Below are positions 36,037 to 44,700 of a DNA stretch of 64,000 bases, in pieces. Position 1 is the first letter of the stretch, and every line of letters begins with the position of its first letter. The stretch is from Bacillota bacterium (GTDB taxonomy: Bacteria; Bacillota; Desulfotomaculia; Desulfotomaculales; Desulfohalotomaculaceae). A program made the translations under genes and the position numbers. Where the stretch lies: NCBI GenBank assembly GCA_009711615.1, contig VENI01000005.1, forward strand, positions 186,001 through 250,000, read 5' to 3'. Under the pieces are notes generated by a model. The model ran no database searches, was not told the origin of the DNA, and worked only from the letters and a program-made list of their open reading frames with translations.

Positions 36037-37404
36037 TCAAATTAATTCTACCGGCACACCCCACTTTTGCTGCAATTCCAAATAGGAGTTACCCCCCAAG
36101 TCCCTGCCATGCATGTCAAAAGCTATTGATGGCAGCAGTATTAGCTGAAAGTTTTTATTACTAAATGCAATTTCCTCCAGGGCTGCATTAAAGTCATCCA
36201 CCAACAGCAATCCAGCAGCCATTATACTGCCACCGAAGTAGCGACTTTTTACAGCTTGAATGTGAAAGGAGCTGTCACCGTAAGCCACTACGTCCACCGC
36301 CCGTTTCAGCACTTGATATGCTAACTGCGAGGCCAGCACCACAGTCTTTTCGCTACGGTTGCGCCGGGCTGCTTTTTCTATCTCCTGAATAGTATCGGGA
36401 TAAATATCATAGGCCATCACCAATCCAGAGGAGTCCCCGGCTTCCTTTGCTAACTTAATGTTCATTACATTACTTTTTCTCTTAACTTTCAATAAAGGGT
36501 TGTCTGTATTTAATACCTGGTTAAAGGCGTGAACTCGACTTAGTACAACTTCTTCGGAAACTTCCAGAATCAAATCCCCTGGTTTCATACCTGCCTGCTG
36601 TGCCGGGGAATTTTTAATCACCCCCACCACTTCCGCACGTAAATTATCAAGCTGCTCTGGCTCACAGGTAATTGGAACCGCTACTCTACTACGTAAGCCT
36701 TTTACGTGATTTCTTAACTGCTGCCACATATTCTGGTTAAACTGTAGTTCCTTTGGAGCAAATGCAGTATACCCCGGCAAAAATACCCGCACCGTTTTAG
36801 CCAGACACTGGTCTAGATAAAGCACTGCATCTGTTAAGTCCTGCCATCCGGTGATGTGGGGCATGGCCACAATACTGCCGTGAAATGGTATGTTGTATTC
36901 CTGTAATAACCGAGCTGAATTTATGGCCTGATGGGCTAACTTATCCATCATTAGCTTTTCCCTACCAGAGCTAGAGGCACTGTTTAAAGACAGGTTAATA
37001 CTTATGGGAGCCAATTCGCTCAGTTTTTCTATCACCGAGTTGGTTAATAAATTTCCATTGGTGGTTAGCTGTATCGGAGTCTTTGGAAAGGAATCCCTTA
37101 TCTCTTGCATTATCTCTTGCCAACGGGGATGCGTCAGTGGCTCCCCTTCCATGATTTTGGTAACCGATTCACCTATAACCACTGGAATGTCTGGATCCAT
37201 GAAGGAAATGGCTGTCTTCACTTGCTCCATAGTTAAAGGGGGTATGCGATAGCTTTCTGTTCTTGGCGGGTTTTGGCGATGGCTACAGAAAATACACCTT
37301 ACGTTACAAGTAGAGGTAATGGGCAGAATGTTAGACTGACTGGCAGAGTGATAAAGCAAGCTCTCTACATATGATAAATTACTTTTGTTCGCCTTAGTTT
37401 CCAC
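36037..37404 (-). CDS. Radical SAM protein with internal PDZ domain
   Basis: A 455-residue protein. The radical SAM cluster motif CNVRCIFC lies near residue 34, followed by a partial TIM barrel (QLTTNGNLLT, ISINLSLNSAS). A PDZ-like segment lies near residues 265-330 (AEVVGVIKNSPAQQAGMKPGDLILEV). The C-terminal ~120 residues resemble the C-terminal part of DUF512/NifB-associated proteins (FGGSIMAAGLLLVDDF). The domain order SAM-PDZ-C-domain differs from the PDZ-first order of the common PDZ/DUF512 clostridial proteins. GTG at 37404 is chosen for its AAGGAG site; the upstream extension runs into the DnaA-box cluster. Function unknown. Confidence 0.78.
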   Translation of the reverse strand: METKANKSNLSYVESLLYHSASQSNILPITSTCNVRCIFCSHRQNPPRTESYRIPPLTMEQVKTAISFMDPDIPVVIGESVTKIMEGEPLTHPRWQEIMQEIRDSFPKTPIQLTTNGNLLTNSVIEKLSELAPISINLSLNSASSSGREKLMMDKLAHQAINSARLLQEYNIPFHGSIVAMPHITGWQDLTDAVLYLDQCLAKTVRVFLPGYTAFAPKELQFNQNMWQQLRNHVKGLRSRVAVPITCEPEQLDNLRAEVVGVIKNSPAQQAGMKPGDLILEVSEEVVLSRVHAFNQVLNTDNPLLKVKRKSNVMNIKLAKEAGDSSGLVMAYDIYPDTIQEIEKAARRNRSEKTVVLASQLAYQVLKRAVDVVAYGDSSFHIQAVKSRYFGGSIMAAGLLLVDDFNAALEEIAFSNKNFQLILLPSIAFDMHGRDLGGNSYLELQQKWGVPVELI

Positions 37405-37427
37405 AGTAAAACTCCTTGATTTTAGGG

Positions 37428-37485
37428 TTATGCACAGACTTATCCACACTATCCACAGGCGAACATCCACATTACCTATGGATAA
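37428..37485. promoter_or_regulatory. Cluster of five DnaA-box-like sites
   Basis: TTATGCACA (37428), TTATCCACA (37440), CTATCCACA (37449), ACATCCACA (37463) and, inverted, TATGGATAA (37477). Two match the TTATNCACA consensus exactly; the others differ by one or two bases. They lie directly upstream of the radical SAM gene. Confidence 0.7.
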
Positions 37486-37489
37486 CTTT

Positions 37490-37655
37490 ATTCAGGAGTT
37501 AGGAGTTAGTAGCTAGTAGTTAGAAGAAAAAACACTCTAAAAAAATTACTTACGATAATTCATAAACAATGACCTTAACAGGTATATTTTTTCATAACAA
37601 CAAGCATTCAAATGTTTATACGGTTTTATTCTAACTCCTAACTCCTATCTTCTAT
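37490..37655. repeat. Intergenic repeat copy, tsaD-radical SAM gap
   Basis: Left arm TTCAGGAGTTAGGAGTTAGT, right arm TTCTAACTCCTAACTCCTAT then CTTCTATCTCCTG; the clearest inverted-repeat member of the dispersed family. Confidence 0.75.
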
Positions 37656-37663
37656 CTCCTGTA

Positions 37664-38686
37664 CTAATATTTTTTCACTCCCAATTTCAGCCCTGGGTTT
37701 GCATTCAAGGTCAATGGGGCAAAGTCCCCCCGTAAATACTTGTAATAGGCTGCACAGGCTATCATAGCTGCGTTGTCTGTACACAGCACCTGTGGTGGGT
37801 AAGTAACTTGAATATCCTTCTCGTTACCTTTTTGCTGAAGTTGCTGGCGTAGTAGGCCATTAGCGGCCACTCCCCCTGCCAGCATAATTGTTCTAGCATT
37901 GTATTTACAAGCGGCAGTCACCGCTTTATCAACCAGAACATCCACAACCGCTTGTTGAAAACTTGCTGCAAGGTCAGCTTTGTTTACTTCTTCACCCTTC
38001 TGTCTGGTGCGGTTTAAGTAGTTCAAAACAGCAGTTTTGGTGCCACTAAAGCTGAAATCCAGGCTACCTTCTTCTAAGTAAGCTCTAGGAATTTGCACCG
38101 TGCCGGCATCACCTTCTTTGGCCAGACGATCTATCAGCGGGCCACCGGGATAGCCCAAACCCATGGCTCTGGCCACTTTATCAAAGGCCTCACCGGCAGC
38201 ATCGTCCCTTGTTCTACCAAGCAGTTTATAACTGCCATGGTGTTCTATCAACACTAAATCAGAGTGTCCGCCGGAAACCACCAGGCATAATACAGGGAAT
38301 TCTAACTGACGCTTATCCAAGAAGTTGGCATAGATATGGCCCTCTATATGATTAACACCAATTAAAGGTTTATCGATACCGTAAGCCATCGCTTTACCGG
38401 CGGATAGACCCACCAATAGAGCCCCCACCAGGCCTGGTCCGTATGTTACCGATACTGCATCTAAGTCATTATTGGTAACTCCTGCCTTTTCCATAGCCTC
38501 AATTATAACATGGTTTACCAATTCCAAATGTTTGCGCGAAGCAACCTCAGGCACCACACCGCCAAATTTTTGGTGCAACTCCACCTGAGAGGCAATAATA
38601 TTTGATTTTATTTCTAGACCATCAACAACCACCGCTGCAGAGGTTTCGTCACAGGAAGTTTCTATTCCAAGAATTGTTATACTCAT
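37664..38686 (-). CDS. tsaD: tRNA N6-adenosine threonylcarbamoyltransferase TsaD
   Basis: A 340-residue Kae1/TsaD protein that, with TsaB and TsaE, makes the t6A modification next to tRNA anticodons reading ANN codons. It has [14 protein letters not shown], the iron-binding [11 protein letters not shown] (HxxxH), [19 protein letters not shown] and [15 protein letters not shown] at 38686 is preferred; it overlaps the rimI stop by 4 bases. Last gene of tsaE-tsaB-rimI-tsaD. Confidence 0.97.
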   Translation of the reverse strand: MSITILGIETSCDETSAAVVVDGLEIKSNIIASQVELHQKFGGVVPEVASRKHLELVNHVIIEAMEKAGVTNNDLDAVSVTYGPGLVGALLVGLSAGKAMAYGIDKPLIGVNHIEGHIYANFLDKRQLEFPVLCLVVSGGHSDLVLIEHHGSYKLLGRTRDDAAGEAFDKVARAMGLGYPGGPLIDRLAKEGDAGTVQIPRAYLEEGSLDFSFSGTKTAVLNYLNRTRQKGEEVNKADLAASFQQAVVDVLVDKAVTAACKYNARTIMLAGGVAANGLLRQQLQQKGNEKDIQVTYPPQVLCTDNAAMIACAAYYKYLRGDFAPLTLNANPGLKLGVKKY

Positions 38687-39126
38687 TTTATCACTCTCTT
38701 TAATCCTTTTAGCCACATAATAATTGCATCTTCTTTAGTATCGCTATAATAATTCTTTCTTAGGCCATATTCTTCAAAACCTAAACTTTTGTATAACCTG
38801 CGGGCATATGTGTTGGATGGCCTTACTTCCAACGTTATTTTATTAGCACCCAGTCTCACGGCTTCACTTATTAGATGCTCTATTAACAAGTGACCGATTT
38901 TGTTGTTGCGGTTGTCAGGTTTCACAGCTACGTTTGTGATATGGGCCTCGTCGATAACTACCCATATGCCAGCGTAACCAACAACCTGCTGTTCTTTCTG
39001 TGCCACTATGTAGTGAGCAAAATCATTGTGCAATAACTCATAGGCAAAAGCCTGGTATGACCATGGGGTGGGAAAAGAAAATTTCTCTATCTCTAGCACA
39101 TCCCTTAGATGCTCTAACTGCATCAC
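38683..39126 (-). CDS. rimI: Ribosomal-protein-alanine N-acetyltransferase RimI
   Basis: A 147-residue GNAT acetyltransferase: [17 protein letters not shown] at the N-terminus, acetyl-CoA loop [16 protein letters not shown], and [29 protein letters not shown]. RimI acetylates the N-terminus of ribosomal protein S18 and is usually encoded between tsaB and tsaD in Firmicutes, as here. Confidence 0.94.
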   Translation of the reverse strand: MMQLEHLRDVLEIEKFSFPTPWSYQAFAYELLHNDFAHYIVAQKEQQVVGYAGIWVVIDEAHITNVAVKPDNRNNKIGHLLIEHLISEAVRLGANKITLEVRPSNTYARRLYKSLGFEEYGLRKNYYSDTKEDAIIMWLKGLKRVIK

Positions 39127-39133
39127 CGCAAAA

Positions 39134-39862
39134 CTAATTTCCGCATCCGCACTGGTCAGAGGTTTTTTGTCTTTCAGCCCATTTCACCTCTGCTTCCGAA
39201 AGGCGAATATACTCCGGTTTCATCTCCAGCGGAGGCATCCCCTTCCCTTCTTTTAATTCCATCAAACCTAATTCCGCCACTGTTACACCCCGGGGCAGCG
39301 CCACAGAACGGGCGGCAAAAACCGCTCTTTCACTTAGATTTTCCGTTATCTGCTGACGATAAATGTCAACTCCGTCTCCCAAAAACAGTACTTTTTGCTG
39401 CCACTGGTTTAAAACTCGAACCAGTTCATCCAACGAAACAGCCATTAGGTCCGTTAGTCTTTTTATATTACTGTTACTGCCTTGATATACCGCTGTATAA
39501 ACTTCATTTTTACGAGCATTTAAGATTGGACATACCAACCCATCATATCCAATCAATGGATAAGCTAGCGCATCCAATGTAGAAACTGGCACAGCAGGCA
39601 AGTCCCATACATGGGCCAATGTTTTAGCAGTGGTAATGCCGATACGCAAACCAGTAAAAGAACCCGGACCAGAAGATACTGCAATCCCATCTAAATCTTC
39701 CGGTTTAATGCCAGCATCAATAATTATCTTTTTAATCATCGGCAACAGGTTGATGGAGTGAGTACGCTTGTTATTAACAAAGCTTTCTGCTAAAACTTTA
39801 TTTTCATTAACTACTGCCACTCCGGCCACCGGTGTTGCCGCCTCAATTCCCAGTATGTACAA
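39134..39862 (-). CDS. tsaB: tRNA threonylcarbamoyladenosine biosynthesis protein TsaB
   Basis: A ~242-residue ASKHA-fold protein (YILGIEAATPVAGVAVV, SSGPGSFTGLRIGITTAKTLAH, VCPILNARKNEVYTAVYQ) that dimerises with TsaD. The TTG at 39862 is the likely start: GGAGGAG lies 9 bases upstream, and the gene overlaps the end of tsaE by 20 bases. The C-terminal ~20 residues (ERQKTSDQCGCGN) are unusual and Cys-containing. Confidence 0.94.
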   Translation of the reverse strand: MYILGIEAATPVAGVAVVNENKVLAESFVNNKRTHSINLLPMIKKIIIDAGIKPEDLDGIAVSSGPGSFTGLRIGITTAKTLAHVWDLPAVPVSTLDALAYPLIGYDGLVCPILNARKNEVYTAVYQGSNSNIKRLTDLMAVSLDELVRVLNQWQQKVLFLGDGVDIYRQQITENLSERAVFAARSVALPRGVTVAELGLMELKEGKGMPPLEMKPEYIRLSEAEVKWAERQKTSDQCGCGN

Positions 39863-40316
39863 ATTTTGACAACTCCTCCACCAGATTTTCAAACCTACTG
39901 CCTACAGGAATAAACCTTAGCTGTCTTTCAGTCTCTCCCAGGCTAGTTATTTCTATATCCAGCCTACTATCTGGTAAAACTTCTTTTACCACATCCGCCC
40001 ATTCAATCAACGTGACACCCTCACCATAAAAATACTCTTCATAACCCAAATCAGCCATGTCATCGGCATCACCCAGCCGGTATACATCCATATGATAAAA
40101 GGGGTAGTGGCCTTGGTATTCATTAATCAGCGTGAATGTGGGGCTGTTTACATACTCCTCCACGCCGAGACCTTTGGCCACTCCTTGGGAAAAGTGTGTT
40201 TTTCCGGCTCCCAAATCACCGTATAAGCACAACACATCTTCTGGTTTAGCTAATTGACCTAAAAGTTCACCCACTCTCCGGGTCTCTTCCGGTGAGTGTG
40301 ATACAAATTCTAACAT
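39843..40316 (-). CDS. tsaE: tRNA threonylcarbamoyladenosine biosynthesis ATPase TsaE
   Basis: A 157-residue P-loop ATPase: Walker A GDLGAGKTHFSQG (near residue 38), the SPTFTLINEY switch and LIEWAD near the C-terminus. It drives turnover of the TsaBD complex. First gene of the tsa group; TTCCACC on the plus strand corresponds to its GGTGGAA ribosome site. Confidence 0.95.
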   Translation of the reverse strand: MLEFVSHSPEETRRVGELLGQLAKPEDVLCLYGDLGAGKTHFSQGVAKGLGVEEYVNSPTFTLINEYQGHYPFYHMDVYRLGDADDMADLGYEEYFYGEGVTLIEWADVVKEVLPDSRLDIEITSLGETERQLRFIPVGSRFENLVEELSKFVHTGN

Positions 40317-40369
40317 TTTTCCACCTCAACCATATATTATACCCCAAAGGTATTGCTTATGAAACAGCA

Positions 40370-40393
40370 AAAACCCGGGATAACCCGGGTTTT
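40370..40393 (-). terminator. Terminator of the Spo0F-like gene
   Basis: AAAACCCGGG/CCCGGGTTTT with a short loop, followed on the minus strand by TTTTGCTG. Confidence 0.85.
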
Positions 40394-40405
40394 CTAATTG
40401 TTATT

Positions 40406-40819
40406 TTATATGGCACGATAACTCTTCATTTCTTGGTCTTTTACATCTCTGGACCAGATGAATTGTTCTATAGTTTCTCTAATGTCGTCAACATCAAAGG
40501 GTTTAGCCATACACTTTAAAGCGCCTCCTTCATGTGATTTCGTGATAGCTTCGTCAGTGTTGTTAGCCGTCATCATTACCACTTCTATATTGGATGACAT
40601 CATTTTCATTTTATTTAATGCTTCCAAGCCATCCATTACCGGCATTCTAATATCCATAAACACCAAATCAAAATCAGCATTTTTTACTGAATCCACTGCC
40701 TCTTGGCCATTCTTGGCAGTAACACAGTTATGCCCAGTATCATTTATTAATATTTCCATCAGGTATCTTACTCCGGCCTGATCGTCTACAACTAAAATAT
40801 CCAGTGGTTTTTTAGACAT
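40406..40819 (-). CDS. Single-domain response regulator (Spo0F/CheY-like)
   Basis: A 137-residue receiver with no output domain. It has the acidic pair ILVVDDQ, the phospho-acceptor Asp in VFMDIRMPVMDG, the switch Thr in MMTANN and the Lys in MAKPFD. Stand-alone receivers of this type in spore formers pass phosphate in the sporulation phosphorelay. ATG at 40819 follows GAAGGAG. It could be the partner of an orphan kinase such as that at 2.1 kb; that link is inference. Confidence 0.88.
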   Translation of the reverse strand: MSKKPLDILVVDDQAGVRYLMEILINDTGHNCVTAKNGQEAVDSVKNADFDLVFMDIRMPVMDGLEALNKMKMMSSNIEVVMMTANNTDEAITKSHEGGALKCMAKPFDVDDIRETIEQFIWSRDVKDQEMKSYRAI

Positions 40820-40925
40820 CAATTTTATTCTCCTTCCGACACAATATGACATTTAATAGAATACTAGTATATATTTACCATTTATTTGTTCTTCGGCATT
40901 TATTTGCCTTTTCCTGCCAAAAAAA

Positions 40926-42056
40926 TTAATTTTTTGGTAATATTTTTTCTCCCCTTACAAAGACTTGTTCTACTCGACAGCGAATATCGTAAAAAGGTTT
41001 GTCAATAACAACTATATCTGCATCTTTACCCGGTTCTAAACTGCCCAGTCGCTCATCTATGCCTAGTATTTCTGCGGGATAAATGGTTACTGCCTTTAAC
41101 GCTTCCTCTTCTGGCAAGCCAGCCCGCATAGTTAGTGCCGCAGAAAGTGACAAATACTGAATTGGCACCACCGGGTGATCAGTCATTATGGCAAATTTCA
41201 CTCCTGCCCGGTAAAGAGCAACGGCATTCTTTAGGTTTACGCCTTCCATTTCCACTTTAGCTCGATTAGTAATTATCGGGCCGACCACTACCGGAATATT
41301 CTTTTCAGCCAGTATGTCAGCTATTTTGTATCCTTCGGTGCAATGCTCAATAACAAGTTTAATGTCGAATTCTTCCGATATCCGCACAGCCGTCATAATA
41401 TCATCCGCCCGGTGGGCGTGAACTCTTAGTGGTAGTTCTTTTTTTATCACCGGTACCATTGCTTCTAGCTTTAAATCACGTTCTTTTTTTTCCTTTTCCA
41501 AGTAATTTATAGTTTCTAACAGGGTCTGGCGCAGCAATGCCGCACTGGCCATTCTAGTGATCGGTGTCTTTTTGTCTCCACCGTAAACCCTCTTGGGGTT
41601 TTCACCCAGTGCGGCCTTAATACCAACCGGGCTTTTTATAATCATTTGGTCTATTACTTTACCCGCCGTTTTAAAGGCAGACATTTCCCCACCCAATATA
41701 TTGGCGCTACCGGGGGGGATGGCCACTGTGGTTACACCGTTATATAAAGCATCGGTAAAGGCCAGATCAGCTGGGTTCACTGCATCCAACACCCTTAAAT
41801 GAGGCGTGATGGGGTTGGTGGTTTCGTTCCCGTCATCACCCTCCTGGCCATGTATTTCTTCCATGATACCCACATGACAGTGAGCATCTATTAATCCCGG
41901 CATAACAATTTTACCTGATGCATCATATATTTCACATTGGGATGGGATTTCTATGTTTTGACCGACAGCTGTAATTTTTCCGTCGTTTACTAGGACTGTA
42001 CCATTATTCAATACATCACCGGCTACAGTATATATATTTCCAATTATTGCCATCAT
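40926..42056 (-). CDS. Amidohydrolase (imidazolonepropionase-like)
   Basis: A ~376-residue metal-dependent hydrolase with a beta-sandwich plus TIM barrel: the HxH motif VMPGLIDAHCHVG (near 55), LRVHAHRADDIM (near 215), VIEHCTEGYKI (near 240), MTDHPVV (near 295), and the C-terminal SLEPGKDADIVVIDKPF. Residues fit the amidohydrolases that cleave cyclic amides or dipeptides; the substrate is unknown. The preferred start is the Met after GGAGAG. Monocistronic. Confidence 0.85.
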   Translation of the reverse strand: MMAIIGNIYTVAGDVLNNGTVLVNDGKITAVGQNIEIPSQCEIYDASGKIVMPGLIDAHCHVGIMEEIHGQEGDDGNETTNPITPHLRVLDAVNPADLAFTDALYNGVTTVAIPPGSANILGGEMSAFKTAGKVIDQMIIKSPVGIKAALGENPKRVYGGDKKTPITRMASAALLRQTLLETINYLEKEKKERDLKLEAMVPVIKKELPLRVHAHRADDIMTAVRISEEFDIKLVIEHCTEGYKIADILAEKNIPVVVGPIITNRAKVEMEGVNLKNAVALYRAGVKFAIMTDHPVVPIQYLSLSAALTMRAGLPEEEALKAVTIYPAEILGIDERLGSLEPGKDADIVVIDKPFYDIRCRVEQVFVRGEKILPKN

Positions 42057-42216
42057 TTTCTGCAACTCTCCATTTATTTACATTTTCTTTATTATACAGA
42101 CTCTTCAATTCGTGAAATATTTATAAAAACCTGCTAACTGCCTAAATATTATAAATAAAGTTGTATTTCGCTCTTTCTCGACATAATAGTCCTATTCTTG
42201 TTCATTATTTCACTTT

Positions 42217-42939
42217 CTATTTGCTTTTACATTTCTTTGCAGCTTGAATAAAGGCGATGAATAATTCCCTAGCTTTCTTGTCAGTTTTCCACATCGCTTC
42301 TGGATGATATTGTACCCCTAGCACAAATTTATTACTATCAATATGCTCCAATGCCTCTACCACCCCATCCGGGGCCAGTGCAGATACCTGCAGATTCTCT
42401 CCCAACCTACCTACCATTTGGTGATGAAAACTGTTAACTCTAGTTTTACCAGAACCAATAATTTTCTCTATCCTTGTTCCTGGCATGGTAGTAATATTAT
42501 GAGTTGGATACCATTTGGGGGCCTCTTGGCTGTGCTTAAGGGGGCTATTAATCTCCTCTAATATATCCTGACATACAGTTCCCCCTGCTGCCACATTTAA
42601 TGTCTGTACTCCTCTGCATATGCCCAATATAGGCACATCCCTTTCCAAGGCTTCCTGGGTTATTGCCATTTCAAATCGGTCACACTGAGGACATATTTCT
42701 CCATTACCAGGGTGGGGTTCTTCACCAAACAATAGCGGGTCCATATCTCCCCCGCCGGGAAGTAATAAACCTTGGCATAAAGAAAGCATTTGGCTAACAT
42801 GCTTCTCCTCTGCCAACACCGGCAGCATTATTGGCACACCACCCGCAGCCAAAACAGCCTCAAAGTAATAACCGGTATGCCAGATACGGTTTTTCTGTTC
42901 ATCATAGATGGAAGTAATTCCTATTATTGGTGAGGACAT
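42217..42939 (-). CDS. Class I glutamine amidotransferase-like gamma-glutamyl hydrolase (PuuD type)
   Basis: A 240-residue peptidase C26 protein. The nucleophile Cys is in PILGICRGVQTLNVAAGG (near residue 105); the His and Glu are in GVQYHPEAMW near the C-terminus. The GDMDPLLFGEEPHP region is typical of the gamma-glutamyl-GABA hydrolase group, which also includes uncharacterised gamma-glutamyl amide hydrolases. Start ATG follows GGAGGG. Confidence 0.9.
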   Translation of the reverse strand: MSSPIIGITSIYDEQKNRIWHTGYYFEAVLAAGGVPIMLPVLAEEKHVSQMLSLCQGLLLPGGGDMDPLLFGEEPHPGNGEICPQCDRFEMAITQEALERDVPILGICRGVQTLNVAAGGTVCQDILEEINSPLKHSQEAPKWYPTHNITTMPGTRIEKIIGSGKTRVNSFHHQMVGRLGENLQVSALAPDGVVEALEHIDSNKFVLGVQYHPEAMWKTDKKARELFIAFIQAAKKCKSK

Positions 42940-42990
42940 ATAATTCCCTCCATAATATCTTTATAAAAACATATAGCCATAGCAAATAAA

Positions 42991-43029
42991 AAAGACGTGG
43001 TAAATGGTAGTAGCCATTAACACGTCTTT
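42991..43029 (-). terminator. Hairpin with U-run in the leader of the C26 hydrolase gene
   Basis: AAAGACGTG...CACGTCTTT arms with an inner TAATGG/CCATTT stem; on the minus strand followed by TTTTTTATTTG. It is either a second terminator of the ndoA unit or an attenuator for the downstream gene. Confidence 0.6.
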
Positions 43030-43092
43030 GAGTGTTGCGGTTTTCTTTTGCTTGACAAGGTTTTTCATTTTTAATTTTTTATTTGTTTTTAT

Positions 43093-43128
43093 TCTGACTC
43101 CTGACTCCTATCTCCTGAATTCTGAATT
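43093..43128. repeat. Short copy of the CTCCTGACTCC repeat
   Basis: ATTCTGACTCCTGACTCCTA followed by TCTCCTGAATTCTGAATT, between the ndoA terminator and the hairpin at 42991. Confidence 0.55.
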
Positions 43129-43133
43129 TAAAA

Positions 43134-43152
43134 AAGCGCGTCTACCGCGCTT
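43134..43152 (-). terminator. Terminator of the ndoAI-ndoA unit
   Basis: Minus strand AAGCGCG/CGCGCTT with a 5-base loop followed by TTTTAAA, ten bases past the toxin stop. Confidence 0.85.
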
Positions 43153-43161
43153 AATTGTTTA

Positions 43162-43512
43162 CTAAACTTCTATTATCCCAAGGCTTATTTCCACTGCTTT
43201 ATTTACATCACACATTAAATCGTCTTGCAGTGTACAGACCCTTTGTAATAGTCTGCTTTTATCTATAGTTCTTATCTGTTCTAAGAGTACTACCGAATCC
43301 CTGTTCAGTCCACTTTGCCCGCCGCTTATCTCCACATGAGTGGGCAGCTTGGCCTTGGCTATTTGTGATGTAATTGCAGCTACTATGGTAGTGGGGCTGT
43401 ACTGATTGCCGATGTCATTTTGCAGTATCAACACCGGCCTAGTGCCGCCTTGTTCTGAGCCAACCACAGGGCTTAAGTCGGCATAGAAAACGTCCCCACG
43501 CTTTATTTGCAT
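43162..43512 (-). CDS. ndoA: MazF/EndoA-type mRNA endoribonuclease toxin
   Basis: A 116-residue PemK/MazF-fold toxin: [52 protein letters not shown], and [17 protein letters not shown] with the catalytic Arg/Thr region. It matches Bacillus EndoA in size and motif order and cleaves mRNA at a short U/A-containing site. The ATG at 43512 follows GGAGGG; the antitoxin stop lies 1-2 bases upstream. Confidence 0.95.
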   Translation of the reverse strand: MQIKRGDVFYADLSPVVGSEQGGTRPVLILQNDIGNQYSPTTIVAAITSQIAKAKLPTHVEISGGQSGLNRDSVVLLEQIRTIDKSRLLQRVCTLQDDLMCDVNKAVEISLGIIEV

Positions 43513-43513
43513 T

Positions 43514-43780
43514 TTAACTTCCCTCCGCAGCTGGTAAGTACTCATCTGCTTCGGCTTCCAACTCAGCCTGTTCCATGGCCAGTTGTAGATTAATATTTGC
43601 CATTTCTAGATATCCCTTTTTCATATTTTCCCGCATTTGCCAGCGCTTTTTTTCTGTGATATATGCAAAAACCGCCTGACGCATCAGTTCCCCACGATCC
43701 AAGTCTTCCTGACGAGCCAATACATCGATTTCGTCCAAAAGATTGCCTGGTAGGTTCACCTCGACTTTTTTATAACTCAC
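43514..43780 (-). CDS. EndoAI/MazE-type ribbon-helix-helix antitoxin
   Basis: An 88-residue antitoxin. The N-terminal RHH ([34 protein letters not shown]) binds its own promoter; the acidic C-terminus ([19 protein letters not shown]) wraps the toxin. Directly upstream of and co-transcribed with ndoA, as in Bacillus, though alanine racemase, the usual neighbour, is absent here. Confidence 0.92.
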   Translation of the reverse strand: MSYKKVEVNLPGNLLDEIDVLARQEDLDRGELMRQAVFAYITEKKRWQMRENMKKGYLEMANINLQLAMEQAELEAEADEYLPAAEGS

Positions 43781-43868
43781 CTACCGAACCCCCTCCTTGG
43801 CATTTAATCTGCTGATATTATATACGCTGTAACAGGTTCAATAATAACATATTATTATTAAGAAATCA

Positions 43869-44372
43869 TTAAATTCCGGTGCCATCTTTTGCCGCCACCG
43901 ATTTTCGGGAAAGAACAATCTTACCTGTGCGTACCATTTCTATGATTCCGTGATCACGCAAAACTTCGCACAGAGCATCAATTTTTTGTTCATCGCCAGT
44001 TAATTCCACTACCATGGTTTCCCGGCTGACGTCAACAATTTTAGCCCTGAATATTTCTACAATGTCTACGATGTCTGATCGCTTGTTGGGGTCAGCCTTA
44101 ACTTTAATTAACGCCAATTCCCGGTTAATAGCATCAGGACTTTCAATGCGTAGTATTTTAATTACTTCCACCAGTTTGGACAATTGTTTTATTACTTGAT
44201 CCAACACCTGGTCATCCCCCTGTACCACCACAGTAATTCTAGTGATATCGGGGTCTTCTGTCAGTCCAGCAGCAATGCTTTCGATGTTGAACATGCGCCG
44301 GGACAACAACCCGGATATGCGAGCCAGTACACCGGGCTTATTTACTACAAGTACAGCAAGACTGTGTTTCAT
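43869..44372 (-). CDS. ilvN: Acetolactate synthase small (regulatory) subunit
   Basis: A 167-residue regulatory subunit with an N-terminal ACT domain (HSLAVLVVNKPGVLARISGLLSRRMFNIESIAAG) and the C-terminal domain (RELALIKVKADPNKRSDIVDIVEIFRAKIVDVS...DEQKIDALCEVL). It confers valine feedback on the large subunit IlvB in branched-chain amino acid synthesis. No ilvB or ilvC is in this window, so it is encoded apart from its partner. Confidence 0.94.
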   Translation of the reverse strand: MKHSLAVLVVNKPGVLARISGLLSRRMFNIESIAAGLTEDPDITRITVVVQGDDQVLDQVIKQLSKLVEVIKILRIESPDAINRELALIKVKADPNKRSDIVDIVEIFRAKIVDVSRETMVVELTGDEQKIDALCEVLRDHGIIEMVRTGKIVLSRKSVAAKDGTGI

Positions 44373-44542
44373 ATTATCCCCTCACAAAACATTACATATC
44401 TAATTGTAACACAGTCCATTGCTTATTTCCATGATAAATATTCGCTAATGTATTTACCCTCCCGACAACACAAACCTAATTATTATACATATAACCAAAG
44501 ATGGCAAATTTTATCCTATTTGTCCAAAACTTCTCCCTCTCG

Positions 44543-44678
44543 GACAAAGACACGGGGACGGTTCGACAAAGACACGGGGACGGTTCTGTTGTCGACAAAG
44601 ACACGGGGACGGTTCTGTTGTCGACAAAGACACGGGGACGGTTCTGTTGTCTGCGCTTCGGCGCTCGAACCGTCCCCC
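44543..44678. repeat. Tandem 29-base repeat with inverted end
   Basis: One 22-base partial unit (44543-44564) and three identical 29-base units (44565-44593, 44594-44622, 44623-44651), each GACAAAGACACGGGGACGGTT followed by CTGTTGTC, with no spacers. The array closes with GAACCGTCCCCC (44667-44678), an inverted copy of the unit core, so the last unit can fold back. It lies in the gap between lpdA and ilvN. The core GGGGACGGTTCT resembles REP-like palindromes mobilised by RAYT transposases; no transposase is near. Confidence 0.85.
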
Positions 44679-44700
44679 ATGCTTCTTTGCTTAATTCAAG

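Noticed and set aside
37428-37485. Chromosomal replication origin
   Set aside because: No dnaA, dnaN or gyrase genes and no clear AT-rich unwinding stretch nearby; only the box cluster is retained.
44543-44678. CRISPR array
   Set aside because: Units abut directly with no spacers, and no cas genes are near.
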